64,000 bases of DNA from positions 62,001 to 126,000 of the forward strand of contig JARWMV010000029.1 in the NCBI GenBank assembly GCA_030998015.1, written 5' to 3'. Positions 23,418 through 36,600 of the stretch are shown here, piece after piece; the first letter of the stretch is position 1; every line of letters begins with the position of its first letter. The translations under genes were made by a program, and so were the position numbers. This DNA is from Ceratorhiza oryzae-sativae. Taxonomy: Eukaryota > Basidiomycota > Agaricomycetes > Cantharellales > Ceratobasidiaceae. The notes beneath the pieces were generated by a model. The model ran no database searches. It had not been told where the DNA came from and saw only the letters and a program-made list of their open reading frames with translations.

Positions 23418-24987
23418 TTTGGATTATTAGATAGCAGCTCAAAAGGATTGATGTGTAGCCATGGTGTAGAAGGCTGGAGAACAGCCAATGACAGCAAGTT
23501 GATGCTAATTGCCAATACAGGTATTCAAACAGTTACGAACATGAAATTGTCACAGGTCAAACACTTGAATGCTCCCCAGGTTGGATCAGAATCATCTCTA
23601 TTTTTGGTCATACTATGGCAAATACTGAAATTGAAGACTTTGCTAAGATTGAAATTCAGCGGCAGGCAGTATTTCATTGTGTTCATATGTAGTTACAGTA
23701 GCTATTTCTTCATACATGCCAGTTAGCTTCAGTTCATTCTTGGGGTTTGTCTTACAAACATCTCCTGTGACCTGATATTGCATTTATGGAGCTCTAAATT
23801 CTCATGTGACAGAGGATTGAGAGGCTGTTTTCTGGTGCCATGCATGGCTCTCAATATCCACACATGACACACAGGCCCAGCATGCAAAGTGTGCCAACCC
23901 TCATTCCCCCTTATACTGTAGGTGCAAGAGTGGAACATCACTTACATACAGGCAGTGGGCACTTAACTTCATTTGGATTTATTTGGTACCTCTTTCTGGT
24001 TGTGTTGGCTGACCTGGGCTGTGGGACAGGTAGTGTTAGTGGCTGTGTTGTCCTCTAGGTACCTGAGTCAGTGCCAAAAGATATCAAAAGAGATTACTTG
24101 GCTGTGAACTAGCTGAGCAGAAGACAAATTCAGGAATGTAGACATGGTTCACAATTGTTGATTGCAATGTATTCCTACCTGTATATTACTATATTGTCTT
24201 CAAAAGTGGTTTTATGGAAGGTGATTGCTGATTGAATGCATAATCACTGATGTGATTTTGGTTCTATTTGCATGTATGTGCCAAAAAACGGCAAGACAAC
24301 ACCACCCTGGTGGTTGAACTGATGGCATGGTAAGGATATACTATGCAAGTGCATCCAAAGGTGTTCCTTACCAATCAATTAATTTGGTTTGTTCTATTTA
24401 AAGAGGCATATCCAGATATACCAACTTGTGCATATAACACTGTGCTCATCCATATTACTCCTATGTATAACATCTTTCTGTCCATTCTCCTTGAGAGACT
24501 TGAGTCAATGGCTGCACAGTCAGTCTAGGCTGCCATTGCTTCCTTCAGCAACATCCCTCTCCTTTCAGATACTGAGTTTATTGTGTTGTCTGACATTGAG
24601 CCTGGCTTGTTTTCATCACTGGACACCATTGAAGAGTTTATTCATGCTATACTTGTGCTTCCTGTACCTAGTCCTTCCCAACTCTTGCATATTTGTCATT
24701 TTCTTGAGCAAAGGTCACTTGAGTATCCACTCTCCACTCCCCAATCTCTATGCATCACTCATCATACCTGTCAAACCTATGTCCCTGTCTGGCTGATTCA
24801 TATTTGGCCTTGGCTCCACACATTTATTTGTCTAGCCATTTCCTGGCATAAGGCCTTGTGAGTATTGATTTTGTTTTAACACTCTGATGGTCCCCTTCAA
24901 CCTCTTCTGTCTGACCTCTTAGACCAGGTTTATCACCTGGTGTTCAATGGGCTGACCCCTGGCCCAGTGGTTAAACATCTGTGCACA
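23418..24987. other. CpG-depleted decayed DNA
   Basis: Only a handful of CG dinucleotides occur here, and TG/CA are abundant. A 92-codon plus frame at 24583-24861 (LSDIEPGLFSSLDTIEEFIH) looks protein-like and may be a remnant of another element. I cannot assign a family. Confidence 0.5.
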
Positions 24988-25372
24988 TGTCATGGCCAAG
25001 ACCATGACACAGATTTATTTCAATTTTTATAAATTTATTTTGTATTTTTCTCCATTTTATTTTATATACCTTTTGACCAAGTCATGGATATTAGGATATA
25101 TGCATAGATTTACTTACATAAGGGAGTCATGTGACCTTGTTGTTGTTTGACCCTTGTTTGTATCTACCAGAATGTCCTTCTCTGATGATCAGTTATTAGC
25201 ACCCTGGTTTCCATTGTACCATAGTTACTGTTGTTATCATGTCATAGTTACCATTTGCCATTGTACCATAGTTGCAGATTGTACCATTGTTACTACCTCT
25301 TATTTTGTCCTTGGATTTGATATGTATAGCTGTGGACATTAATATATAAAGGGAAAGTTTGGGAGACTTAAG
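24988..25372. repeat. Partial LTR of family E
   Basis: It starts tgtcatggccaagaccatgac and matches, in reverse complement, the intact 516-bp solo LTR at 36080-36595. Shared blocks include agatttat, atatatgcatag, acttacat and gtgaccttgtt. It is cut off at 25373 by the left LTR of element A, so A inserted into an older E copy. Confidence 0.7.
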
Positions 25373-26041
25373 TGTTATGACCTGTCAAACAGACATAACA
25401 GAGTAACTGAATATTTTTACAGATTTATGGCAATTTTTCCGAAGTGGAACAAGCCACAAACAAGGTCACGTGACCTCAGCGCTTAATCGGCGCTTGCGGT
25501 GGTTACCCTGAGCTCGCTCTAGAATTTCTCTCCCTTGTTACTTGGAGCAAGGGGCGAGTTGTCACGTGATCTCGGCGCTTACAGCAGGATCATGTGACCT
25601 CAGCGCTTATGGTGGTTACCCTGAACTTGCTCCAGCATTTCTCTCTGCTGTTACTTGGAGTGAGGAGCAAGCCGTCACATGATCTCAGCACTTACAGCAG
25701 GATCACATGACCTTAGCACTTACCCCTTGGACCTTGTGCAGCTCTATAAGATTTGGAGCTGCACAAACTTAAGATAAACAATTACCTAACCCATGGTACT
25801 ATATATAACCTGTACCTACTGCAGATTGTACTTAAATAATACATCTGTAGCCACTGCAGCCACAGGTGTATATAAGGAGGATAAAGCAAGACTGGACACC
25901 TCAGCTTGCTTTATCTTGTCAACCACCATAGACCATAACAAACACTGTAACTAGAACCTCAATACATACTGCCTAACACCAAACTGTCAATGTAGCCACT
26001 ACTTAAGTGCTTTGCAAGGAAGCATCCAGAGGGTCACAACA
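25373..26041 (+). repeat. 5' LTR of element A
   Basis: It begins tgttatgacc and ends gggtcacaaca, matching the B LTRs. It holds two tandem copies of a roughly 100-bp module with gcgctta, cacgtg/cacatg and gctcc/ggagc inverted motifs, more mutated than in B. Its end is followed by ttataaagcaagctcttaac, the same downstream sequence as in B. Confidence 0.88.
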
Positions 26042-26161
26042 TTATAAAGCAAGCTCTTAACTTTACTAGTGGCAAACATAAGTATACTACACAGATACCA
26101 AGGGCTGAGTACATGAGAAACCAGCTAACTCCTGTGATACATAAGAGAACACAAAGAAACT

Positions 26162-28140
26162 ATGTCACAGAGACCACAAACTTGATCTCAAAGCAGAGTG
26201 GCAAATAGTAGACCACAATCACCCAAGCCTGTTACTTCCCCAGAGGCTGAAGGTAACCCAGATGAAACCCTCCAAGGAATGCTGGGGGGGTTGCCACAAA
26301 ATCCACAACCAGTGGCTCAACCTAACCCCACTTGGGCCCCCACCCTGGGAGGGCAAATAGGGGGAATACCACTCTGCAGCCCTCAACTGCCAACTCTCCT
26401 GATAAATCCAGACCCAGAAGATATCTCAAATCCAGAGAGGGATGAGGTAGAAGATATGACCTGAACCATATATGAACAAGGCATGGCCTTGGCGGAAGAG
26501 GCAAGGACACAACCCCAGCCAGGTTCCAGAGCCATAAGGATGTGATGCTCATATTCTGGCATTCTGGCATCAAGGGTAACTCAATTGCATCAGCTTATAA
26601 ATCAGTGCTTCTGTAATTGAGTTACCCTTGATGCCAGAATGCCAGAATATCAGCATCACATCCTTACAGAGCCATAACCACTGCCAACCCTATTCACACC
26701 ATTGCCACCACCATCAGGGCAGGGCTCAAGGAACTTAGAGACAATAACCATAGGGAACTAGAAAAGGCAATCATGAGTATAAATCAGTGTCAAATGTCAC
26801 TAACACAGCAAGAAGGAAACATGGACTGGATGGTAAGATCAATGGAAACATCCAACAAAAATGTCCTCTATGTGGCAAAGAACCAGGACAACCTAAAAGC
26901 AGAAATGGGGAACCTGATAAAAGAATTAAAGGACATCTCCATGGAAATAAACCGGGTACTGGGAATGCAAGAGTGAAAGCTTGAAAGCTTAGAGAAGAAA
27001 ACTGAAAACACAGGGGAGATCCTAATCGCACTAGAACAATGGGTAACCAATCTAGGAAATGAGCTCCAGAAAACAACTGAAGCAGGAAGGCCAAGGGAAA
27101 GGACAGAAGAGACCAGGGGAAGAACTAGGGTGGTCATAGGAAGCCCCTCACAATCCCCCTCAGCCTCCCCAGTATGAACACACTTTCTGGGAAGAACCTT
27201 CCAGGCTGAGTCCACAATAAGACCCTGAACAGAACCTCCATCCCAAGCAAACCAACCTACCCTTGCTGCAAACCACACTCCTAAGGAGGCGCGACTAGGG
27301 AGACCCAGCAAATTTAATGGGAAAAAGGGGAAGGAAGCAGAGAACTTCATAATCAGCATGGAACTTTTCTTTGCTGACTATGACAATCAGCCTTTGATGA
27401 CCAAAAAAGATATCTGCTGTGTAATGAACATGGAGGATGGGGAAGCAGCAAACTGGGCACAACCTTACTGCCGAAACTACTAGCAGGCAAACACAGGGAT
27501 TCTTGCATCCTGGAAGGATTTCAGGAAGGGATTCCTGGATGCTTTAATGACCCAGTCATAAAGGAAAAGACCATCCAGAAACTAAGGAAATTAACACAAC
27601 CAAGAGTGCATTGGATTATGCTACCCAATTCCGGATCCTGATCCAAGAGGTAGACTGGAACCAGGAAGCCCTCAAGGACCAATTCAGGGAAGGGTTAAAA
27701 CCTGAAGTACAACAAGAGATCTTAAGGATTGAAGTACTGGCAAATGAGGCTGAAGGTCCATCATATACCTTAGATCAATTAATTGACTTTGCCTGCAAAA
27801 TGGATGACATGCAGTTTGCAAACCAGAAAATGAATGCAAGGACCAGCAACTCATCAAATTCAACCTGGGCACCAGCAAATACAAACAAGGGGGAACAAGC
27901 CTTTAGGGACCAGCAGCAAACAGGGGAATACCCAAACCAAAACATGGTAAGGATACCAAACAGTGAAAAGACAGGCAAGGAAAGAAGGACTCTGTATCAA
28001 ATGCAGTAAATCAGGGCATGTCCTGAAGGAGTGCCGGGCCAGTGGACCTATGACAAAGCTAAGATACAAGGGAAGGCCAGCAGACAAGTTGAAGAAGAAA
28101 GCAGCTCTGAGTCGAAAACTAATTGGTCCTACCACTTCCA
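26162..28140 (+). pseudogene. Element A gag
   Basis: The ATG at 26162 opens the same N-terminus as B gag (SQRPQT then an in-frame TGA where B has Arg). A coiled-coil stretch around 26820-26975 (KAEMGNLIKELKDISMEIN) is followed by the capsid-like region, including DYATQFRILIQEVDWNQEAL near 27620, and a CCHC zinc knuckle CIKCSKSGHVLKEC near 27990. Stops, frameshifts and a 130-bp foldback insertion break it. Arg-to-Gln/Trp/Cys changes relative to B are CpG-type. Confidence 0.85.
26537..26666. mobile_element. 130-bp foldback element with 10-bp target duplication
   Basis: Two arms of about 53 bp, reverse complementary with about one mismatch, surround a short loop. The sequence cagagccata flanks it at 26527-26536 and 26667-26676 as a perfect 10-bp duplication. 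B lacks it at the same place, which confirms insertion after A and B split. A 9-11-bp duplication is typical of Mutator-like elements, but no transposase is present. Confidence 0.82.
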
Positions 28141-29703
28141 TGTTGGAGGACCCCAATATAACCCCTACCACAGATGTATGTTACCTCAAGAAGTCTAGTA
28201 ATCAATCAATAATATACACTATGGTAGAGGGAATCATGGAACCAGCAAAGATGCTGATTGACTCAGGATCTTCAACCAACTTCATCGATAAGGCCTATTC
28301 AAGGGAAAAAGGGATCCAACCACTCCCCTCAAACACAAGAAATCAATTGTGGCCATTGATGAAATGAAATCAAGGATGCCATAGAAGAAAGGGCAGAACT
28401 AAATCGAAGTGGAAGGGAAGACACTAAATGCTCCCTTTATGTAATGACCCTAGGCACACAGACATAGTCCTAGGGAAAGAATGGCTTGAAGAAGCAGAAC
28501 CTATCATAGATTGGAAAGACCTTACCATCTCATACCCAGATGAAATCAAGGCAAGGCAGCCAGAGTGAAAGCCTACAAATCCCAGAAGAATTTAGGGATT
28601 TTGAAGACCTATTTGGGGAAGAAGGTTTCCAAGAACTTCCACCCCACCGAGGTAACCTAGACTTCAAAATGGACCTGATCAGGGAGCGGAGCTGCCAAAG
28701 CCTGCAAAGAGGTACAGTATGTCACCAGCAGAAACAAAGGCACTCAGGGAGTACCTAGAGGAGGAACTAAGAAACGGAAAATAAGGCCCAGCCAGTCAGT
28801 TGTAGCTGCACCCTGTTTCTATGTAACAAAGCAGATGGAGGGCTTAGGTTGGTAGTCACTACCATAAGATGAATGACATCACCAAGCCAGACAGGTTTCC
28901 ACTTCCAATCCAAATAGAATTGATTGAGAGACTGAAGGATGCAACCATCTATTCAAAAATGGATGTTCGATGGGGGTTCAACAACATCAGGGTAAAAGAG
29001 GGAGACAATGGAAAACAGCTTTCAGGACAGGAGAAGGCCAGTTTGAATGCTTGGTCATGCCATTTGGAGTAAAGAAGGACCAAGAACCTTTACAGGTTCA
29101 TGATGGAAAAGTTCTGTACATAATAGATGATTATGTGGTAATCTACATGGACATGTACTAGTGTTTTCCAGAAACAGGGAAGAACACGTACAACATGTCA
29201 GGGAAGTGTTAAGAAGAATGAGGGAAAACCACCTCTTCCTCAAACCACACAAGTGTCAGTTCTTTGTGAAGGAGGTAAGCTTCATTGGAATTGTCATATC
29301 CCCAGAAGGGATATCATGGAAAAAAAGGTAAAGGCAGTTCTGAATGGCCAGAACCTAACACAGTAAAAGAAGTCCAAGCCTTCCTAGGCTTTGTGGGGTT
29401 CTATAGAAGGTGGATAGAGAAGTTTAGCACCTTAGCCAAACCCCTCACAGATCTCACCCAAAAAGATCAAATTCCTGTGGGAAAGAAAACAACAGAAGCA
29501 TTTGAAGCTATCAAAGAAGCAGTAGCAAGAGAACCAGTCTTAATCCACCCAAACCCAAACAAGCCATACATACTGGAAACAGATGCCTCAGGAGTGGCCA
29601 TGGGGGCAGTACTAAGCCAAAAGGTTGATGACAACCAATTGCATCCAATTGCCTTCCTATTGAAGAGCTTCACCCCACCAGAGAAAAATTATGACACCTA
29701 CAA

Positions 29704-30377
29704 ATCTACATGCAGAAAACATGCAAAAATTAAGTATGATATGTTAGTACACTGAAGTTAGTACAGGGAATACTAATCTCATGGTACTGAATTTACTATG
29801 CCTGGTTCTGAGGACTAATTTCTAGTACTGCCCATTATGGCAACTTCCTAATCTGGACATCATACGGTCAATTTTTTGTTATTTACCTAGCTCCAACTTT
29901 CCCCTTTAGGAAGAGTTCAAATTTACCATATATGGATAACATTATTTCCAATTTGATCAATTTCCTCATGCAGCCACTCAGTTTTTGTCCCCTCATGCTC
30001 AAAGGGGCTATGTGCTACAAAATACCCCTGCGTGTGATTACTTGTGCACTTGCTTGGGTGCACAATGCTTAACACCAGACGTTGGTAGAACTACAAGTCA
30101 AAGCAAGCTCCATGATGGCATCATGTCATCAAACTACTCCACCATTGCACATCAGACTGCCCTCAAGCGTGTCGCATGGGGCAAATCCAGATGTAGACAT
30201 AAGTACAGCCACTATATACTTAAATTTATCAGTTGAAGCATACTAAAATTTACATGAAATCCAACTACATGAGATGAGTACAACATGTACTAGAAACAAA
30301 GAACTGATGCTGTGAGTATAAGGACAAAACATCCTAACATATGATGCAGATTTTCTGCATGTCCCAGAGTCCCAGAG
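29704..30377. mobile_element. 674-bp inverted-repeat insertion, non-autonomous
   Basis: Compared with B, RNase H coding is split between 29703 and 30378, with caa duplicated at 29701-29703 and 30378-30380. The ends are loosely inverted: acatgcagaaaa near the left end and ttttctgcatgt near the right, both with tatgttag-type motifs further in. No coding capacity is seen. The 3-bp duplication and inverted ends suggest a DNA-transposon-derived element of unknown superfamily. Confidence 0.6.
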
Positions 30378-30614
30378 CAACAAGGAATTGCTTGCAATTG
30401 TTAGGTCCTTAGAGCACTGGAGGCTATACCTAGAAGGGACAGAAGATCCTATTGTGATATACACCAACCATAGGAACCTCCAGTACTGGCAAAATGCCCA
30501 GATGTGGAATAGAAGGCATGCCAGATGGTATCTCACTCTGGCACTCTTCAATTTTCAGATTGTGTATAGACCAGGGAAACTCTCACAGAAGCCAGACACC
30601 CTTTCCAGGAGGAG

Positions 30615-30990
30615 TGTCATGAACTGACACGCATATATCCACTCCATAATATTTTCTTGATTTACTACATTTTATGAGATCATCTTCAAAACATACTTGC
30701 CTTTTATGGTATATCTGTGTCATGTGATTCAGGGGATGTTCCAGACCAATAACCAAGATGTACTTCAACTCCAATGTGAAATTCTGCAGCTCCACAGTTG
30801 CTTCTACTGCTTCTATCTCTTATCAGCCATGACTCACTGTATGGACCTGTTTGTTATGATGTGGCTTGTACTATGTATATAAACCAGGTCAAGTTTGCAG
30901 AGGACTCCTCAAGAACTTGACCTCTCATCGAATACAAGTTCTTTTACTTTCCTACTATTTTCCTTGTTGCCTGACTTGTCATTGTCAACA
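30615..30990 (+). repeat. 5' LTR of element C
   Basis: It starts tgtcatgaactgac and ends cattgtcaaca, with the same length as the 3' LTR. The two differ by scattered transitions such as acacgc versus acatgc. A TATA-like tatataaacc lies in its right half. Confidence 0.92.
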
Positions 30991-31356
30991 TCAGGTCAAG
31001 TTCTTGACAATTGTAAGTCTCAGTGTTGTCTGAGATACGTCTGGAATGCCATTGGCATTGTCTCAAGATAACTCCCCATTGCCTTCCCCAATCCTACTCC
31101 ACCTACCCACAGCCACAAGACATTGTTGCCCTATATGCGCCTCTGTGAAACCTTGCAAGTCAGGTCCCTCACATGTTGTAACAAGCTTTGGTTCTCTAAT
31201 CTCTTTCATCAACAAGAGGTGGGGTTGCTCATTGCCCTTGAGTAGTTGAGCAACAGAGGTCACCTTCCTATTCCAATAGACTCAGGAAAGGGTCTATTTT
31301 TCTTGTTCTATCTTGTTCTTGCTCAAGTATGTCTCTGACAGAATGCACAGCCCCCA

Positions 31357-32065
31357 GTGGCACAAACCTTTACAGAAGACCAGCACTGCCATTTTTGTGG
31401 GTGGTTCAGACACCTATCCATCCACTGCTTCACCCTCAACTTGGTTGAAGACATCCTTGAACAGGCCAGGCACATTGACTTTAACCATGTAGTAATTGTC
31501 AAAGTCTGCCCCCAGAAAGTTGGACAAGCCCAACAAGCCTTTGTCACCAAGCTGGGTGCCCCTGAGTGCAAAATTTGCCACCAAGCAAACAGAGCCACCT
31601 TCCCAGCACACTGCCCCTACTGTCCTAAAAAGGACAAATTTTTATACTACTACACCATCCCCCACAACCAGCTATAAGCTGGAGAACCTTGGCCAACAAC
31701 TCCTTTGTCACCTATTAGATACCATCGAAAACTTCCAAGACAGGTATTGTTATTACCAAAATAAATATGCAGAAACCCATGAAAAACTTCACAAAGCTGA
31801 GGCATGTTGCGCATTCCTAACCAAGCGACTGCACAAACATCAGGAGGACTACTTATCCCTCCTCCATGATCACCTTAGACTAGAAGCCCTAGTCCAAGGA
31901 AACACTGCACCCCATGAGTATGCCTTCCCTGTCTTCTCAACACTGTCAGACCTCCCTCACCCCACCTTTCTAAGTGGCACAAGCTTGCCAATTCAGGAAG
32001 AAGCACCCCTTCCAGCAACCCAAATCACTCATTCCCAAGGAAACACTCCTTCAGGATCAAACTAA
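31357..32065 (+). pseudogene. Leader-region ORF of element C: zinc-binding motifs plus coiled coil
   Basis: Upstream of gag, one frame encodes two Cys/His clusters (CHFCGWFRHLSIHC, then CKICHQ...HCPYC) up to about 31677. An overlapping frame, open to 32065, continues with a helical segment rich in charged residues (RYCYYQNKYAETHEKLHKAE) and a Pro/Ser-rich tail. A frameshift near 31640-31680 would join them into one protein of roughly 230 residues. A TGA lies just upstream of the zinc segment and the start is uncertain. Position before gag is unusual for Gypsy elements. I cannot name a family. Confidence 0.45.
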
Positions 32066-32276
32066 ACTAAAGAGGGTGGAGCACCCATATTGTTGTCAAG
32101 ACACCAAAAGTTGGGACTTGGACAATACCTGGTTAAGGTTCAAAGGAGTTGGAAACTTTGAAATTTATAGACTTGTGCAAGGGACAGAAATCTTCTACTA
32201 TCAAAATAACTCTCAATCTCCTGTACTTCCCTATTGCCTCTGCTGTCTCTAAAATCTAACTCACATCCTTTCTGAA

Positions 32277-33668
32277 ATGGCATCACCAGCCCCTGCCCCT
32301 GCTTGGGCAAATATGTCTGATGGAGACAAAGTGATTTATATGCTTCAGTCTATGGACGAGCTGCAAGAATGAACCAACAACCTCCAAAATGACATTGGGG
32401 ATGTTGAGCACAACAATAAAACATACACAGACTCACTTGAAGCAAAACTCACCACCAACCAAACAAAGATAGACACTGATGTGGCTGGGTTGGCCACCAA
32501 TGTCAACAACCTAGTTGGCATGCTTGCAACACTCCAAACTACAATCACACACATCAAAGCGCAAATCAACACTTCCTCAGGAGGCCCTGGCGCTGCCCAA
32601 GTACAACCAACCTCCAGTGTGACCCAACCACAACCAGCAGCAACTACTGCTGCCAGCAGATCAACTGCAAAAGTTAAGATGGCAGCTCCACAAAAATTCG
32701 ATGGCACAAAGTGTGAAGACGCCATCTCATTCAGGATTGCATGTGTGTGCTATATCAATACAAACATGAGTGGGCATTCTGCTGATCAGGTGGTTGCCTT
32801 CATTACATCCTACCTTGAGGGATCTGCAGCTGAATGGGTTAACTCATACAAAGAATTTGAAATCTTAAACCCTGGAACAGTGATCCTATGGCTTCATGAC
32901 GCCAACCTCTTTTTGCAAGAATTCACAACCCATTATGGGGATTTGAACTGCACTGAAAATAACCATGACAAGTGGCAGAAATTGAAACAAAACAAGATGG
33001 TCCAAGACTACCTCACCCTGTTCAATCTATATTCCACAGGGCTCAACTACAATGATGTGGCCATGTGGGACCAGTTCTACAATGGGCTGTCCTCAGATGT
33101 AACAGACAGCATGGTGGCCCAAAACTATGACCCCCACACCAAAACCTTTGCCCAGCTCACTCAGCAAGCCTTGGAAATTGACTGCCACCTCATATTGTTC
33201 AGTAGCAAAAGGATGTCTCATGGGGGTAACAAGTCCAGCAGCAACAATGCCTCATCCAGCTGGCCAACAGCTACCCCCCAAGGCAACCCCCAAAAGGAGA
33301 AATTCAAGAGTGGGGAGCAGATATACAAGATCAAGGATGGCAGGGTGGTCAAGGGCCAGATTGTGGCCATTGGGCCCAATGCCAAGGGCTTCACTGTCCT
33401 GACTGTTCACTATGACAGTAGCAATTCCAATGTACAAGAATCCTTCAGGGACATAAAGAAGGATAACCATCCACTGGCAACCCCCAAAGCAAAGGATCCA
33501 GATGCAATGGATCTGGATAGCACAGGAAAAGGGAAGGGAACAAACACCTGCTACAACTGTGGAGGGCACAGCCACATTGCCACCAAATGCCCATCAGCCA
33601 AGATGTCAGGATATGAGGCAGTAGTTGAGGATGTAGAAACAACTGACAAGGAGTCAGTAAAAGAATGA
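32277..33668 (+). pseudogene. Element C gag
   Basis: The ATG at 32277 begins a frame open to 33668 except for one TGA near 32370, where Arg (CGA) fits. The remainder is a 395-codon frame. The capsid-like domain includes TYLEGSAAEWVNSYKEFEI-type helices (near 32810-32860). A C-terminal CCHC zinc knuckle CYNCGGHSHIATKC lies near 33550. The frame overlaps the start of the protease frame by a few bases, consistent with programmed frameshifting or readthrough in the ancestor. Confidence 0.85.
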
Positions 33669-36600
33669 GCTCAAACTGTGCCAGGGGGGCGGTCTTGGGC
33701 GCTATGTTACAAAGTGCACAGAAGGAAGATAAAAATATGGGAATGGAATGTATGTTGTTAGGAAACCAATCACAACTTCAGTTTTTCTTTCATGCATTCC
33801 CACTGTGCACAACTCCTGAACACAAGTCTGCATATAATATGAAAAAATTCAATGGATGGGCCATGATTGATTCAGGGGCCACATCAGTATTTATCCATGA
33901 AGATCTTGTTAAACAATATCATATCCCTACCACCACCCTAAAAACACCAAAGAGATTATGAGTAATCAATGGAAGGGAGATAGACTCTGGGTCTGTGACC
34001 CATTATTGCACCTTTGAGCTGTCATTCAAGAGCACTGAGAGATTCTCAGTGCTTACATTGTGAATGTTGGCAAAAATGATTTAGTCCTGGGCATGTCATG
34101 GCTCAAATTCCATAATCCAGACATTGACTGGGATGGAAAGGACATGAAGTTCAACTCACCAATATGCCTGAAGCATTGCATTACAAAACCCTTACACATG
34201 CAAGCGAATGAACCCAAGGAGCTCCAGGTGGACTCTTTAGACTTGCTTCCAGTAAAGTACAGGGAGTTCAAGAAAATATTTGCTGAAGAAGACAATGTCC
34301 AACCACTACCACCCCATAGGAAGTGGGATATGGAGATAGATCTGAAACCAGATGCGAAACCAAGGCATGGCCCCATATACAGTGTGGGTGTCAAAGAAGA
34401 TGCAGAATTGCGCAAAACCTTAGACCGCCAATTGAAGGCAGGGCATATTAGACCCTCAAGGTCACCAATGGCATCCCCAGTCATATTTGTTAAAAAGGGG
34501 AATGGGAAGCTGCACATGTGCATCAACTACTGGTGGCTAAATGAAATGACTGTCTCCAATGTGTACCCACTCCCACGCATCAATGATATTGTGGAAACCT
34601 TGTGTGGGGCAAAGATATTCACCAAGTTTGACCTAAAGTGGGGTTTCAACCTCATACAAATTTGGGAAGGAGACAAATGGAAGGCTGCTTTTAAGACCAA
34701 ATATGGGCTGTACAAGCCCTTAGTCATGCAATCCGGTCAAAAGAATGCACCAGGGACCTTCATGGCCATGATCCAAGAGGAATTCCAGGACATTGAAGGC
34801 ATCTACACTGTAATTTACATGGACAACATATTAGTATTCTCAGAAAACCAAGAGGAACACAATGAACATGTCAGAGAAGTCTTGCGTCAGCTCCAAAAGG
34901 CCAGCCTATACTGCGCCCTGGAGAAATGCATTTTTGATGTCACCAAAGCGGACTACCTGGGAATAGTAGTGACTCCCCAGGGAATTAAAGTAGACCCAGC
35001 CAAGGTTGAAAAGGCTGTTGAATGGCCAACCCCTACCAACCCAACTGAAGTCCTGGAAGGGCTGGGGTTTGCAAATTGGTTAAGGCACTTCATAAAGGAC
35101 TTTTCAAAAATCACAAAATGTCTTTACGAACTTGTCAAGAAGGATGTAAAGTGGGAATGGATGGAAGAAAGGGATTGGGCATGGAACCTGCTAAGGCAGA
35201 AATTAAAGGAAGCCCCCCTCCTAATTCAGCCAGAACCCAGCAAACCATACATTCTGGAAACAGACACCTCAGGCTATGCCACAGGCACTGTATTATTGCA
35301 ATAAAGAGAAGACAGAATGCTTCACCCACCTCCTACTACTCCAAGGCAATGGTCTCAGCAGAAAGAAATTATGATATTTACAACAAAGAAATGCTGGCAA
35401 TTATAAAGGCCCTCAAACACTGGTGTCACTTACTAGAAGGGGCTGAACACCCAGTAAACATTGTTTGTGACCACAAGAATTTGGAGTATTGGAAGACAAA
35501 TTGGCCACTGAACAGTTGAGTCACATGGTGGCATGAGTTCCTATCCAGGCTCAAATTCAAGATTCTATACATTGAAGGGGCAAAGAACGGCTGGGCAGAC
35601 ATACTCTCTAGGCTGCCAAGACACATCCCCAAAGAGGGGGGTGAGAGCCAAGCTCTGCTTGCGCAAAACCAATTTTTTGAGCTGAAATCACTGTGCCTGC
35701 AAGCAATCACGCCAGACCACAACCTGGAACAACTCATTAGGGATGCCATCCCAGGGGATGAACAACTGTCAAAAGTGCTAAAAGCCCTAGATGACAATGA
35801 GAAGGTTAAAGATTGGGAATGGGACGAAGGACTTTTACGACACAAGGGCAGAATCTATGTCCCAAATAACAAAGAACTTTGCAAACTGGTCATCAAAAGT
35901 TGTCACAATAGCCCAGCAGCAGGACACCCAGGGCAGTTCAGAACATACAAATTGCTAAATTGCAAATACACGTGGTTATCAATGAAAAAATCAGTCAACA
36001 AATATGTCACACATTGCAAGTCATGCATCAGAAACAAGCACAGCAACCAAGTTCCCCCAGGGCTCCTAAACCCAATACCTGTCAGAGCTACAACTGGAAG
36101 GGATAACCCAAACATCTAAGGGGACGATGGGAGACCTATAGGCAACAGTGCCAGAGGTCTAAGTCACAATGTCAAGGGGAAGACGTGCGACAAGGAGTGG
36201 GGGTGCAATAAGACACAGAGGTTGAAATAAGTGCACTTGTCCTTAAGAGGACTAGGCAGGGACTATGGACTTGTAAGTCACACAGGTAGTAGAGGGGATA
36301 CGACAGGAGGTCAAGTTCTGAGGCTTAAGGCTCTCAGACTCTCCCTTATATATTCATACAATGAGCTATATCAAATACACATATGGTGCAAGACAACTAT
36401 TGTACAATGTAAGAATGGTGCCATGTAACAGAATATTCCAGAAGGTACAAACAGAGCGTAAACAATAACAAGGTCACATGATCATGTAAGTAATTCTATG
36501 CATATATCTGATTAAACAGGACTTGTCCAAAAATAGAGATTTATAAAATGTATGAAAATCATAATAAAATCTGCATCATGGTCTAGGCCATGACATTACC

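Noticed and set aside
24389..24796. 135-codon hydrophobic plus frame
   Set aside because: Its Leu/Ser/Ile/Cys-rich composition follows from CpG-poor, T-rich decayed DNA. No domain and no start context.
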